Notes: generated by a model from the sequence alone, not told the origin. Positions 1 through 7,910 are shown, counted from the stretch's first letter. The stretch is DNA of 64,000 nt from Glaciecola sp. XM2 (GCF_018595715.1 NZ_JAHEOJ010000019.1:1-64000), one strand, 5' to 3'. Made by a program: numbers and translations.

Positions 1-5
1 GTTGG

Positions 6-17
6 TATGACTCCCTT
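6..17. repeat. IS subterminal inverted repeat, transposase-distal end
   Basis: TATGACTCCCTT is the exact reverse complement of AAGGGAGTCATA at 1554-1565. The two copies bracket the transposase and its non-coding flank. It overlaps the start of a second palindrome, TTTGTCAA-gt-TTGACAAA at 16-33. Confidence 0.85.
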
Positions 18-18
18 T

Positions 19-303
19 GTCAAGTTTGACAAAACAATCCTGTGACATTCTTTCGGTCCATAAGATATTTAAAAATTAAGCTAACGCATCAGATGAGGCA
101 GTATTGTCGTCGGTTTACATGCTGGTATCCGTAGGTTACTTATTTTTCAATAAGCAGAGCTGACCTTACTTTTTCCGCCGCAGTGCCTTCTCATCACTCT
201 ATGTTCGTGGGTCAAAAACGTGTTGTTTATTGCCTTCCTAACACCCTCGGAGGTTGCACCACATCCGCGGCCTGATCTAAATGCGCTAGCTTAAAACTCT
301 TTA
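19..303 (-). ncRNA. Candidate bridge/seek RNA region of the IS
   Basis: About 285 bases lie between the transposase stop and the terminal repeat with no credible reading frame. In IS1111-group elements this downstream flank encodes the structured RNA (bridge RNA or seekRNA) that selects the insertion target. Length, position and strand fit that role. I see short complementary segments but have not folded it, and the guide loops cannot be assigned without the target flanks. A perfect 8-bp inverted repeat, TTTGTCAA/TTGACAAA (16-33), borders the region next to the terminal repeat. Confidence 0.5.
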
Positions 304-1458
304 TCATGCTGGCACTCTACTAGTGCGCAATTTTGGATTGACCGGTGTGAGTACCACTTCTTTGGTAATCGCCCATATGTAAGCCGCCATCTCCCTGGCA
401 ATCGCTGCAATGATTAAATTGTAGTGTTTGCCCTGCTTACTCATGCGTTGATAGCGCTTGCACAATCGTAGTTGCGCCTTCCAAGCAATGTCCAAAATAT
501 CTTTGGGTAAGCACTCTTGTCGCTTTTGTAACTCGGTAGAGATATTAGCGGCGAATCGGTAACTATGAGCGCCTTCGATAAGTAATCGTCGTGCACGGCC
601 ATTACCTGTTTTGGTAATGGCCCCAATACGGCGTTTACCACCAGAGGAATGTTCTGAGGGCACCAGACCTAAATAACTCATTAGCTTTCTTGGGTGGTCA
701 AAGCGGGTTAAATCACCCAGCTCAGCCACTACACCAACAGCAACCAATAGTCTTACTCCTCGCATAGATTGAATCGCCTTGACCACAGGATAATAGCGCC
801 ACTGACGTACTTGATGTTCAAGTTCATTATCGAGTCGCTCTAAGCGCTGTATTCGTTCAGTGATGGTTTGAATGTATTCTTGTAACACGATGTGCTGTGC
901 AGGATGCGGCAGTACCATTTCAGTGAGCCAACGAAGGTGTTTCTTAGACCAGTTAGCCACTCCGTCGTAGTGAATATTGTTTCGCAGCAAAAGTGCCTTT
1001 AATTGGTACTTTGCATCCTTTAAATCTTTCATGGCTGTTTCACGGCCACGAGATAAATCACGTACAGCCTCATCTTCCGGCTCGGGGACATAGATGGGGG
1101 ATAGATCTTCAGATTTTAGTAATTTCACGAGCTTAAGTGCATCGCGTCTATCGGTCTTTATTTTATCACCAGGCTTTTTAGGAATGAGTGACGGCGCTAC
1201 CACATAACAACAATGACCTAAGCTGGTGATAAACCGATAAATCCAATAGCCACAAGGGCCTGCTTCGTAAACAAAGTGCAGAGTTGCGTTTGGGTATTTG
1301 GATTCAAACTGACGCACAAGCTTTTTCACGCTTACTTTTGAAGAGGCTATGCGTCCCATATGAACCGGTGCTTTCCCTCTACCATCTTCGCAATACGCCA
1401 CTTCGTGAAATTCTTTATGAGTATCCAATCCAATAAAAATTATGCTATGTTTATTCAT
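304..1458 (-). CDS. IS110/IS1111-family DEDD transposase
   Basis: The 384-residue protein has the N-terminal DEDD (RuvC-like) domain: D12 in GLDTHK, E65 in YEAGPCG and D103/D106 in KTDRRDA. The C-terminal Transposase_20 domain holds an SSGGKRRIG segment of the type that carries the catalytic serine. An in-frame start 36 bases upstream exists, but the ATG at 1458 sits just after GGAGACTAGC, a good ribosome site. The frame is open throughout, so the enzyme looks intact. IS110 enzymes recombine circular intermediates into short targets chosen by an element-encoded guide RNA. The start region can pair with sequence upstream (see 1458-1547). Confidence 0.9.
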   Translation of the reverse strand: MNKHSIIFIGLDTHKEFHEVAYCEDGRGKAPVHMGRIASSKVSVKKLVRQFESKYPNATLHFVYEAGPCGYWIYRFITSLGHCCYVVAPSLIPKKPGDKIKTDRRDALKLVKLLKSEDLSPIYVPEPEDEAVRDLSRGRETAMKDLKDAKYQLKALLLRNNIHYDGVANWSKKHLRWLTEMVLPHPAQHIVLQEYIQTITERIQRLERLDNELEHQVRQWRYYPVVKAIQSMRGVRLLVAVGVVAELGDLTRFDHPRKLMSYLGLVPSEHSSGGKRRIGAITKTGNGRARRLLIEGAHSYRFAANISTELQKRQECLPKDILDIAWKAQLRLCKRYQRMSKQGKHYNLIIAAIAREMAAYIWAITKEVVLTPVNPKLRTSRVPA

Positions 1459-1547
1459 GCTAGTCTCCAAATTTATATAATGTTTAATCGACAATTATTT
1501 ATGGCACTGGCTATTGTAGCTAACCCACGAAAATGCGGAGACTAGCA
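1458..1547 (-). promoter_or_regulatory. Inverted repeat able to sequester the transposase ribosome site
   Basis: On the minus strand TGCTAGTCTCC (1547 to 1537) is perfectly complementary to GGAGACTAGCA (1468 to 1458). The latter contains the Shine-Dalgarno sequence and the A of the start codon. The 11-bp stem has a 68-base loop and can form only in transcripts that begin outside or at the very edge of the element. Several IS families use this kind of stem to block translation from transcripts that read in from neighbouring genes. The pairing is seen in the sequence; the function is inferred. Confidence 0.55.
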
Positions 1548-1553
1548 CTTTTG

Positions 1554-1565
1554 AAGGGAGTCATA
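1554..1565. repeat. IS subterminal inverted repeat, transposase-proximal end
   Basis: AAGGGAGTCATA matches the complement of 6-17 at all 12 positions. It lies about 95 bp upstream of the transposase start. Confidence 0.85.
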
Positions 1566-1717
1566 ATGTCTATGTGCAAAAAAATGCTCATATCTGATCA
1601 TACAAGTTGATGTTCACCCCATGCTGGTATTTTCGCCACGCTAATAATCATTGCCTCACCTGTATCAGCGTATTACTCTGGTGAAAGTTCACATTCAATA
1701 TTAAGAGCACTGTGCCC

Positions 1718-3421
1718 ATGCGTCACTCACTGTTTAGATGTTTTACGATGCTATCTTTTGTATTTATAACGACAACGGCTTTGGCTTTAAGCCAAGCACA
1801 ACCTGCTGATGCTTCTAAGCAAACATCGGCAAAAGGCTCGCTGCAAGTCTTGATTGATACAAGCGGCGATCACATTCCCGATACCGACGTGCGCCGTGCG
1901 GGCAAACGTAAGTTCGCCGGTGGTATGTATCATGGGGTCGTGCTTCACAATGCGGATGATGATAACGGCGACAAACAAATTGACGATACTGACGAGCGGG
2001 TCAATGGCAGCCAAGATGTACTGGATTTATATCCCGTAAAAATCAATGTGCAGGGCTTAAATGATGATATGGACATACATATTCATATCACAAATGCGCC
2101 AAAAACTGCCCTGCGCCTTTTTCATCAACAAAAGGACGCTTCATTTAGCTCCCTTGATATTAGCAATGTGCTTAGCATGCCCGTGAGCACGCTAAAAGAA
2201 GCCCCTATGTTGTTTATTGAAGGAAGAGACTTTGCAAGTGAGCAATGGAACGGCGAGTTTTCAGTTTCTGTAAAAGTAGCCAATGGCAAAGCAAACGCTG
2301 AGTCAGTAGAACTGGCACTTCGCATTGCGCCTTGGTTAATGCTGTCAAACGCCAGCGAAGCTCAAGAGCTGTATGTTCGCCAATACACGGGACGCAACGA
2401 TAAAATGCTTGAGCAACTAAAAGTCTTACTCCCTCAGGCCAACACCAAATTGCATATCATTCCTGCTGACGCAGATTATGAAAGTTCGAATATCTGGCTG
2501 CAAGATACGCTAGAAATTGGACGTCAGTATACGCCTTTTCGCTCCATGCCGGTTGTTCTGCAGGCTAATAGAAATAAAGACATTGATAGATTTTCAAGTG
2601 ACACCCTCTTAGGGCCCGATTTTGGTTGGATGCAAGTAGGCGACTATCGAGATAAATACGCTAAGGGTATCGAAGGCGTGGGTTGGATGGATTGGTTTGG
2701 CAACTTGGAAGTGTCTCCGCCTTTGCCATCACACCCTCATGGACGCATGTATTACGGAGAAGCGGGAGCCGGTAATCAGTTAGATGCGCGTATTGTCTCA
2801 AAAATTGCCGCTCAAGGACGGCAGACGCCATTTGCACTGGATGTCAGCTATTTGATGATAAAACACGCTGATGAAACCTTAAGCTGGGTACCTGGTACCG
2901 ATGGGCGCTGGTACGCGCTAGTGCCAAGTCCGGCAGAGATGCTAAAACTTGCCAAGCAGATCCAACAAAGCGGCCATGGCGACCTGCCAATGCTGATACC
3001 GTTTGAAGAGGAATATACCATCAACACCCTATTGAGCGACAATGAAGGCATTGCGCACAATCAAAGCATTGAGGCGGGTGCACTGACCAAAAACATCGAC
3101 ATTCTTAAACAAGAGCTGGGTATTTCCGACGATCAATTCATTAAAGTTCCCGCCTGGTACAAAGCAGACGGCACATCTTTAATACCTAATATGGTCAACT
3201 CAGCACTGGTAAATGGTATGTTCATCGCTCCCGATCCTAACGGCCCCGTGGTAGGCGGAACCGATCTGATTCAACAAGCGTTTGTGCAACAAATGGCACA
3301 GTCTTCGGTTACCATCGCGTTTGTCGACGACCAGCTATACCATCGCTGGTGGGGCAATGTGCATTGCGCAACTAACGTTAAACGCCGCGGCAGCGAGCAT
3401 ATAGAAGGGTTGTTGCATTAG
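1718..3421 (+). CDS. Secreted protein-arginine deiminase (PAD) homologue
   Basis: The 567-residue protein has an N-terminal signal peptide (hydrophobic core about residues 12-25). Two Asp-rich loops of EF-hand/dockerin type (about 47-57 and 80-93) follow, then a PAD catalytic domain. All four catalytic positions of vertebrate PADs have counterparts: D263 (in WLQD), H383 and D385 (in HADE) and C550 (in NVHCATN). PADs convert peptidyl-arginine to citrulline in a calcium-dependent way, and the acidic loops fit calcium binding. Export to periplasm or medium is inferred. ATG 1718 lies 10 bases after AAGAG; an in-frame GTG at 1712 is the alternative. It stands alone between an IS and a gene remnant. 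The bacterial substrate is unknown. Confidence 0.8.
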   Translation: MRHSLFRCFTMLSFVFITTTALALSQAQPADASKQTSAKGSLQVLIDTSGDHIPDTDVRRAGKRKFAGGMYHGVVLHNADDDNGDKQIDDTDERVNGSQDVLDLYPVKINVQGLNDDMDIHIHITNAPKTALRLFHQQKDASFSSLDISNVLSMPVSTLKEAPMLFIEGRDFASEQWNGEFSVSVKVANGKANAESVELALRIAPWLMLSNASEAQELYVRQYTGRNDKMLEQLKVLLPQANTKLHIIPADADYESSNIWLQDTLEIGRQYTPFRSMPVVLQANRNKDIDRFSSDTLLGPDFGWMQVGDYRDKYAKGIEGVGWMDWFGNLEVSPPLPSHPHGRMYYGEAGAGNQLDARIVSKIAAQGRQTPFALDVSYLMIKHADETLSWVPGTDGRWYALVPSPAEMLKLAKQIQQSGHGDLPMLIPFEEEYTINTLLSDNEGIAHNQSIEAGALTKNIDILKQELGISDDQFIKVPAWYKADGTSLIPNMVNSALVNGMFIAPDPNGPVVGGTDLIQQAFVQQMAQSSVTIAFVDDQLYHRWWGNVHCATNVKRRGSEHIEGLLH

Positions 3422-3459
3422 CGTAATTAGCAATACTAAAAAGGCGTGAAGCTCACAGA

Positions 3460-3579
3460 CTACTCTATAACCACTTTATCTACCTTTTGTCGATGCTTAA
3501 CAAAACCGTGACCACTATCGTCTAAACTCAAGAATTGATAGGGCCGTCCAAGCAATTTTAGGCGTTCAGCTAAAAGATG
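3460..3579 (-). pseudogene. Remnant of a prolyl-oligopeptidase-type (S9) peptidase C-terminus
   Basis: A minus-strand frame encodes about 39 residues ending at 3460. They include LLAERLKLLGRPYQFLSLD followed by DSGHGF, which looks like the C-terminal stretch of S9 peptidases containing the catalytic histidine. Upstream, similar-looking coding text (DTVVQHIKRI) sits in a neighbouring frame, suggesting a frameshift, and no start or catalytic serine region remains. The surrounding 3422-3735 stretch has nothing else I can support. Confidence 0.45.
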
Positions 3580-3735
3580 TAATACGTTTGATATGTTGCA
3601 CTACGGTATCCTTTGCATACGTCATTAATTTGAGAAAATTGAAAGGGGGACTATCAAGGAGCTTACAAAATAAACTACGTAGATCCTCGTGAAATTCGAA
3701 TGCCGCGATTATTACTGACAATCATACGCTAATAT

Positions 3736-4317
3736 CTAATACCGATGAGCATAGCTAACATTCAAAAAATCTAAGCCCGGATTTTTACTATTTAGACCGC
3801 CATTACTATAGTGCATGTAACGCAGCGAAACGCTTTGCTCCATCTCAGTGCCAAAATCCATAGTCAGTCCTAAACGGTCTTCGAACTGGTAATGTGAGCC
3901 TATATCTTTGCCCGCAAATCGAGTGTCGTTGACGAATGATATACCAATTCCAAACTCCCACTTTACAGGATATTTGTCATTTACATGATAAAACGTTTTT
4001 CCGATTACGGGTGAAATTGCTAACGCGTAGTTTGTCTCATGTTGATTGTTTGCGCCGTATTCCCAAAAGTTTGCACTAACTTCCCAATAAACGTCTAGAT
4101 AATTAAAGTAGGGGACATCAGTTAAAGTATAAATATGCGGTCGATAGGCTAAGCGAACGCCATTTAAATCTTGCTCGCCTATTAATAAATCGACAGCAAC
4201 CGCGCTCTCGGTATTTGATAACGCTGTAAAAAAGTCGCTTATGTTCGCCTTAGCCGCTTGATTTGTACTCAAGGCAAGCGCGGCGGATAAAACTAATTGG
4301 GTAACCGTATTCATCAT
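3736..4317 (-). CDS. pagL: PagL-type lipid A 3-O-deacylase (acyloxyacyl hydrolase family)
   Basis: The 193-residue precursor has a signal peptide (about 1-24) and alternating beta-strand segments of a small outer-membrane barrel, ending in an aromatic-rich strand. The PagL signature is near the C-terminus: RYMHYSNGGL gives H169 and S171. The position 14 residues after the histidine, a glutamate in Pseudomonas PagL, is D183 here. PagL removes the 3-O-linked acyl chain from lipid A in the outer membrane, altering membrane charge and immune recognition. The gene stands alone, with nearly 500 bp of non-coding DNA on its promoter side. The Glu-to-Asp change could alter activity; the assignment to the family is firm. 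Confidence 0.8.
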   Translation of the reverse strand: MMNTVTQLVLSAALALSTNQAAKANISDFFTALSNTESAVAVDLLIGEQDLNGVRLAYRPHIYTLTDVPYFNYLDVYWEVSANFWEYGANNQHETNYALAISPVIGKTFYHVNDKYPVKWEFGIGISFVNDTRFAGKDIGSHYQFEDRLGLTMDFGTEMEQSVSLRYMHYSNGGLNSKNPGLDFLNVSYAHRY

Positions 4318-4709
4318 TTGCTCCTATATTGCTTCATACTTCCTATATAGGGACGTGATAGTCATAAAAATAATCACGTTTTTGGATGTAACGTATATAA
4401 AAAATGAATGTATTATACTAGCTTTCGGTGTTTAACTTGGTAAGCGTATGGATGTACTTATACCTTGCTTCAGCAACCAATATTTGATTGAGAAGATGTG
4501 TACACTAGACATTATCAGCGGCTCTGACTATGCTGACTAGTATTAAGCTTCTGATAAAACATAATAACGATATGTTCGATTCTTAAACTAATCCTGATTT
4601 GCAATATTTGTGGCCTACGCCATTTTTATAGAAAAAATTTCCTGAGCATAAACCTGTTAACAAATCGTTGTGTTCATAGCACATCGAAAAAAGACGGATA
4701 AGCTAGATC

Positions 4710-4844
4710 ATGAGAACGCGCGCATCGCTAATAAAGGACTTCGGCGGGTTCACCTTGACTGAGCTACTTGCAGTGAGCATATTCTTACGTCATCAAACTT
4801 TGAGCAATCATACTAGCCATTGCATTGTTCCATACCTTGTCTAA
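4710..4844 (+). pseudogene. Prepilin/pseudopilin N-terminal remnant
   Basis: A 44-codon frame begins with MRTRASLIKDFGG and continues FTLTELLAVSIF, the prepilin peptidase cleavage motif (G|F...E at +5) and start of the hydrophobic alpha-1 helix of type IV pilins and FimT/GspH-like pseudopilins. The similarity stops after about 26 residues. The frame then runs into the antisense of the neighbouring sufU-like gene, so the body of the protein is gone. The rest of 4318-4709 is AT-rich; it probably holds the pagL promoter, but I could assign no other element. Confidence 0.4.
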
Positions 4845-5241
4845 GCGCATGCCATGCCAACATCACGCACTTTTTTCGTGCTGGGTGATGGCGAACTGCC
4901 TCAAGCGGTTGAAGCGTATCTGGCAACGTCACCGCTTTACCTTCTTCAATCCAGGCCTGCATATTCTGCGCAAGCTTTGCGGCATCAGCCACTGATTTTC
5001 CTGCTATGGCCTCGGTCATCATAGATGCTGAGGCGATGCATACTGAGCATCCTCTGCCTCTAAACTGTATAGGGTCAATGAGGCTATCGGTCACACTAAA
5101 GCCGATTTCGATGTCGTCTCCGCATCGAGGGTTTGCGCCACGTTTAACAAATTGCATGGCAGTTAAATCACCACTCACTTTATTGCGCGGCTTTTTAAAA
5201 TGGTCGAGCAATTGTGTTTTATACAGTTGAGTAGTAGACAT
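4813..5241 (-). CDS. sufU: SufU-like Fe-S scaffold / sulfurtransferase (IscU/NifU-N family)
   Basis: The 142-residue protein has the IscU/SufU ligands: C40 with D42 (NPRCGDD), C65 (GRGCSVCIASASMM) and C125 (RKKCVML). The 60-residue gap between the second and third cysteines is longer than in IscU and matches SufU, which in Bacillus is a zinc-dependent acceptor of sulfur from SufS. Its ATG overlaps the upstream sufS-like stop (TAATG), so the two are translationally coupled. SufU is usual in Gram-positive bacteria; here it accompanies xdhC and moaE. It may relay persulfide sulfur for Fe-S or Moco maturation. The pairing is seen; the Moco role is inferred. Confidence 0.8.
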   Translation of the reverse strand: MSTTQLYKTQLLDHFKKPRNKVSGDLTAMQFVKRGANPRCGDDIEIGFSVTDSLIDPIQFRGRGCSVCIASASMMTEAIAGKSVADAAKLAQNMQAWIEEGKAVTLPDTLQPLEAVRHHPARKKCVMLAWHALRQGMEQCNG

Positions 5242-6524
5242 TAGGCAAATATCTCCTCTGCATTTTCAATTGCACTAAGCGCGGCTTGAATATCCGCTTC
5301 GGTATTATAAATCGAAATACTGATGCGCAGTGTGGAGCTCACGCCAAGATGCCGTAATAAAGGCTGGGCACAATGATGCCCGGCGCGCACGGCAACATTG
5401 GCATCGCCCATTATTTGTGCGAGATCATGTGCGTGGATGTCGTTATGATAAAAGCTCACAATACCGGATGCTAGATGCGCACTAGGCGTTACGATATGTA
5501 TGTTTTGATGGCAAGACAGCGCTTTATATAGACGTGTTGCCAAAGCATGAATATGGTTTTTTGCGTGGGTTTGGCCAATGGAATCGACAAAGTCACACGC
5601 AGCCGCAAACCCAACGGCGCCAACAAGGTTTGGAGAGCCAGCTTCAAACCTGTGCGGCGCATCACTCCAAGTGGTTTCTGCTATGCTATCTGCGGCAAAA
5701 TCTACCATGCCGCCGCCGAGCCTGAGTGGCTGCGTTTGTTCAATTCTAGTCGGAGCAATGTAGAGCAGTCCAACTCCCGTAGGGCCAAACATCTTGTGTG
5801 CAGAAAACACAAGAAAGTCGCATCCAAGCTCGTTGACATTTATCTTATTGCTGACCATTGCTTGAGCGGCGTCTATCAAAACCGGAATGTCCTTTGCTTT
5901 GGCCTTAGAACATAACCACTGAATATCATTTGTCACGCCCAACACATTGGAAGTATGCGTGACCGCAATCATAGCGGTCGTATCGCTAAAGAGCTCAGAC
6001 TCACTTGGTAAGGCCAACTCGCCGTGTTCGTTTAACTCTATGATGCGAAGGGTCGCCCCAGCCTGTTCACATGCTTGTTGCCACGGTAAATAATTCGCGT
6101 GGTGCTCCATGCGGGTTACCCAAACCTGTTGACCCGCACTTAGCCTAGGTAATAAAAAGCCTTGAGCGACTTGGTTAATGCTATCTGTTGCAGAAGGGGT
6201 GAATATTACCGAGCGCAAATCGACCGCGCCTATAAATGCACCAAGGCGCTCTCTTGCTTGTTCGTATTTATCGGTTGTTTGCTCTGCTAGCGGGTAAAAA
6301 CCGCGATTAACGGGGCTGTGGTACAAGCGCATTGCGTCATCCATTGCTTGGATAACAGACTCTGGCTTTTGAGAGGTCGCGGCATTATCTAAATAACTCA
6401 GCCCTTGGGTCAGAGGGTTGTTGTTGAAAATTGGGAAGTGTTCTTTCACGCGCACAGGATTAAGAAGCCCTTGAGTATCAAGTTCATTCTCTTTTATATG
6501 CAAACGTGCCACGGAATCTTCCAC
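5241..6524 (-). CDS. sufS: SufS/CsdA-type cysteine desulfurase, second copy, Moco-linked
   Basis: This 427-residue PLP enzyme frees sulfur from cysteine as an enzyme-bound persulfide. K244 in FSAHKMFGPTG is the PLP lysine and C385 in RAGHHCAQP the persulfide cysteine, in the short-loop arrangement of group II (SufS/CsdA) desulfurases. About 20 extra residues precede the usual start. It lies 3 bases after xdhC and is coupled to the sufU-like gene. In Rhodobacter, XdhC directs a NifS-type desulfurase to sulfurate Moco for xanthine dehydrogenase, so this copy could serve the molybdenum hydroxylase at 31-34 kb. The window's SUF operon has its own, distinct SufS (59406-60623). Confidence 0.88.
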   Translation of the reverse strand: MEDSVARLHIKENELDTQGLLNPVRVKEHFPIFNNNPLTQGLSYLDNAATSQKPESVIQAMDDAMRLYHSPVNRGFYPLAEQTTDKYEQARERLGAFIGAVDLRSVIFTPSATDSINQVAQGFLLPRLSAGQQVWVTRMEHHANYLPWQQACEQAGATLRIIELNEHGELALPSESELFSDTTAMIAVTHTSNVLGVTNDIQWLCSKAKAKDIPVLIDAAQAMVSNKINVNELGCDFLVFSAHKMFGPTGVGLLYIAPTRIEQTQPLRLGGGMVDFAADSIAETTWSDAPHRFEAGSPNLVGAVGFAAACDFVDSIGQTHAKNHIHALATRLYKALSCHQNIHIVTPSAHLASGIVSFYHNDIHAHDLAQIMGDANVAVRAGHHCAQPLLRHLGVSSTLRISISIYNTEADIQAALSAIENAEEIFA

Positions 6525-6527
6525 GTA

Positions 6528-7373
6528 CTAATTCCCTACAGCTTCCAAATGTTGGATATTTGGGACGTCTTTACCCTCATTCTCTGCAATTAGCTTGTCG
6601 CGGTTGCGAATGCCTGTTCCGCCTCTGCGTAAAAGGGTTATTTCACTTAGTATGCACAGCGCGATTTCTTCAGGCGTTTGCGGCCCTAAATCAAGCCCAG
6701 ATGGCGCGACCACACGCTTGATTTCCTCTTCACTAAAGCTCTCGTCTCGTAAATAGTCGAGCACCAATCTGGCACGTTTGCGACTTGCTATTAGCGCGAT
6801 ATAGCCGGCATCACGGCTAAGTGCCTGCTTGATAGATTCATGATCGCCTTTGTGTTGAGTCGCAATAATGACATAGTCGTTTTGTGAAGGCCTTAACTGG
6901 CTATAGTCTAGATCGTCGGTAATGATTTGCTTGGCGCTTGGAAATTTATCCCATGTTGCGCCAAGATCGTTCACAATTACTCTGTATCCTAGGGTATCAC
7001 CCATTGAGCAAATCACTTCTGCAACTCGCCCATGGCCCATTATCCATAATGCTGGCTCGGGTAAAACGGGCTCTACATATACTTTCATACCACCTCCGCA
7101 AGGCATTCCGGCGCCCAACATTTCATCATTTAAATCAATTTCCATCAGTGCGGTTTTGTTTTGTTCAATACATTCTACCGCTTGTTCGCAAGCACTCGAC
7201 TCTGCGCATCCACCACCAATCCAACCTGCAATAACCCTACCTTGGGCATCAATTATGGCTTTCGATGAGGTCTTCGCAGACACTGAGCCATAGGTATCGA
7301 CTACCGTAGCTACTGCAAAAGGGGTTTGCTTTTGCTGCAGGTCGTTCATAATATCAAACATACTACGAGCCAT
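6528..7373 (-). CDS. xdhC: XdhC/CoxI-family Moco insertion and sulfuration chaperone
   Basis: The 281-residue protein has an N-terminal XdhC/CoxI domain with the GWIGGGCAESS motif (about 50-65) and a second conserved cysteine region (GAGMPCGGGM). A Rossmann-like XdhC_C domain (about 110-255) follows, starting at LWIMGHGRVAE. XdhC proteins bind Moco, promote its sulfuration and hand it to xanthine/aldehyde oxidase-type enzymes. The ATG at 7373 is preceded by GAGAGA; an upstream in-frame start would overlap moaE and lacks a better site. It sits between moaE and the sufS-like gene in one minus-strand operon. The client is probably the hydroxylase at 31195-33905. Confidence 0.85.
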   Translation of the reverse strand: MARSMFDIMNDLQQKQTPFAVATVVDTYGSVSAKTSSKAIIDAQGRVIAGWIGGGCAESSACEQAVECIEQNKTALMEIDLNDEMLGAGMPCGGGMKVYVEPVLPEPALWIMGHGRVAEVICSMGDTLGYRVIVNDLGATWDKFPSAKQIITDDLDYSQLRPSQNDYVIIATQHKGDHESIKQALSRDAGYIALIASRKRARLVLDYLRDESFSEEEIKRVVAPSGLDLGPQTPEEIALCILSEITLLRRGGTGIRNRDKLIAENEGKDVPNIQHLEAVGN

Positions 7374-7426
7374 ATTTCTCTCTCTTAAATCCCATCGCGC
7401 TTGTGCGATAGCAAAAAACGCTGAAC

Positions 7427-7879
7427 TTATTTTGAAGACCACCTGTGTGTAGACGCTTTATCTGAGGCTTTAGCTGCTACCCAAATGCTGTTTTTAGGAC
7501 TAATTTCTTTTTTCCAAAGTGGTACATCGTTTTTTAAAAAATCCATGATAAATTGGCAAGCGTCAAACGCTGCTTTTCTATGTTTAGCGCTCACACCTAC
7601 AAACACAATTTGTTCGTGGGCTAAAATCTTGCCTATTCGATGAATGACACGTATTTCGCCCAGCGGCCATTTGTCTCGGGCTTGTTTGCATATTGCGTCG
7701 AGGGACTTCTCAGTCATTTCAGGGTAGTGTTCTAGCTCAATGGCGACTACGTCTGTATTCGCGTTAAAATCTCGCACAATGCCTGTGAATGTCACGATTG
7801 CACCATCGCTTAGGGCACGCGCTCGCATACCCTCATATTCGTCGCCTTGAGAAAAATCTTCGGTTTGTATGGAAATCAT
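7427..7879 (-). CDS. moaE: Molybdopterin synthase catalytic (large) subunit MoaE
   Basis: The 150-residue MoaE family protein inserts two sulfurs into cyclic pyranopterin monophosphate, using thiocarboxylated MoaD. Recognisable blocks are GAIVTFTGIVRD (about 27-38), ELEHYPEM, HRIGKILAHEQIVFVGVSAKHR and the lysine-rich LWKKEI near residue 124. Length equals E. coli MoaE. It heads a minus-strand operon with xdhC and the sufS/sufU-like pair, separated from the moaABCD operon, and is divergent from moeB across about 110 bp. Confidence 0.95.
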   Translation of the reverse strand: MISIQTEDFSQGDEYEGMRARALSDGAIVTFTGIVRDFNANTDVVAIELEHYPEMTEKSLDAICKQARDKWPLGEIRVIHRIGKILAHEQIVFVGVSAKHRKAAFDACQFIMDFLKNDVPLWKKEISPKNSIWVAAKASDKASTHRWSSK

Positions 7880-7910
7880 GAATGTGCCTGTGTTAGCTAA
7901 ATCTTTAAAT

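Larger units (their letters stand above)
3..1572 (-). mobile_element. IS110-family insertion sequence, IS1111 group
   Basis: A single DEDD transposase gene is flanked by a perfect 12-bp inverted repeat, TATGACTCCCTT at 6-17 and its complement at 1554-1565. The transposase reads leftward, with about 100 bp upstream and about 300 bp of non-coding DNA downstream. Short subterminal inverted repeats plus a long non-coding region after the gene are typical of the IS1111 group; classical IS110 members lack such repeats and carry the long flank upstream. The outer limits (3 and 1572) assume a few extra bases beyond each repeat, as known for IS1111 elements, and are uncertain by several bases. The left flank of the target lies outside the window, so the target site cannot be read. 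Confidence 0.8.

Noticed and set aside
4430-4450. PhoP-like half-site (TGTTTA) on the promoter side of the pagL-like gene.
   Set aside because: The second direct half-site at the required spacing is missing.
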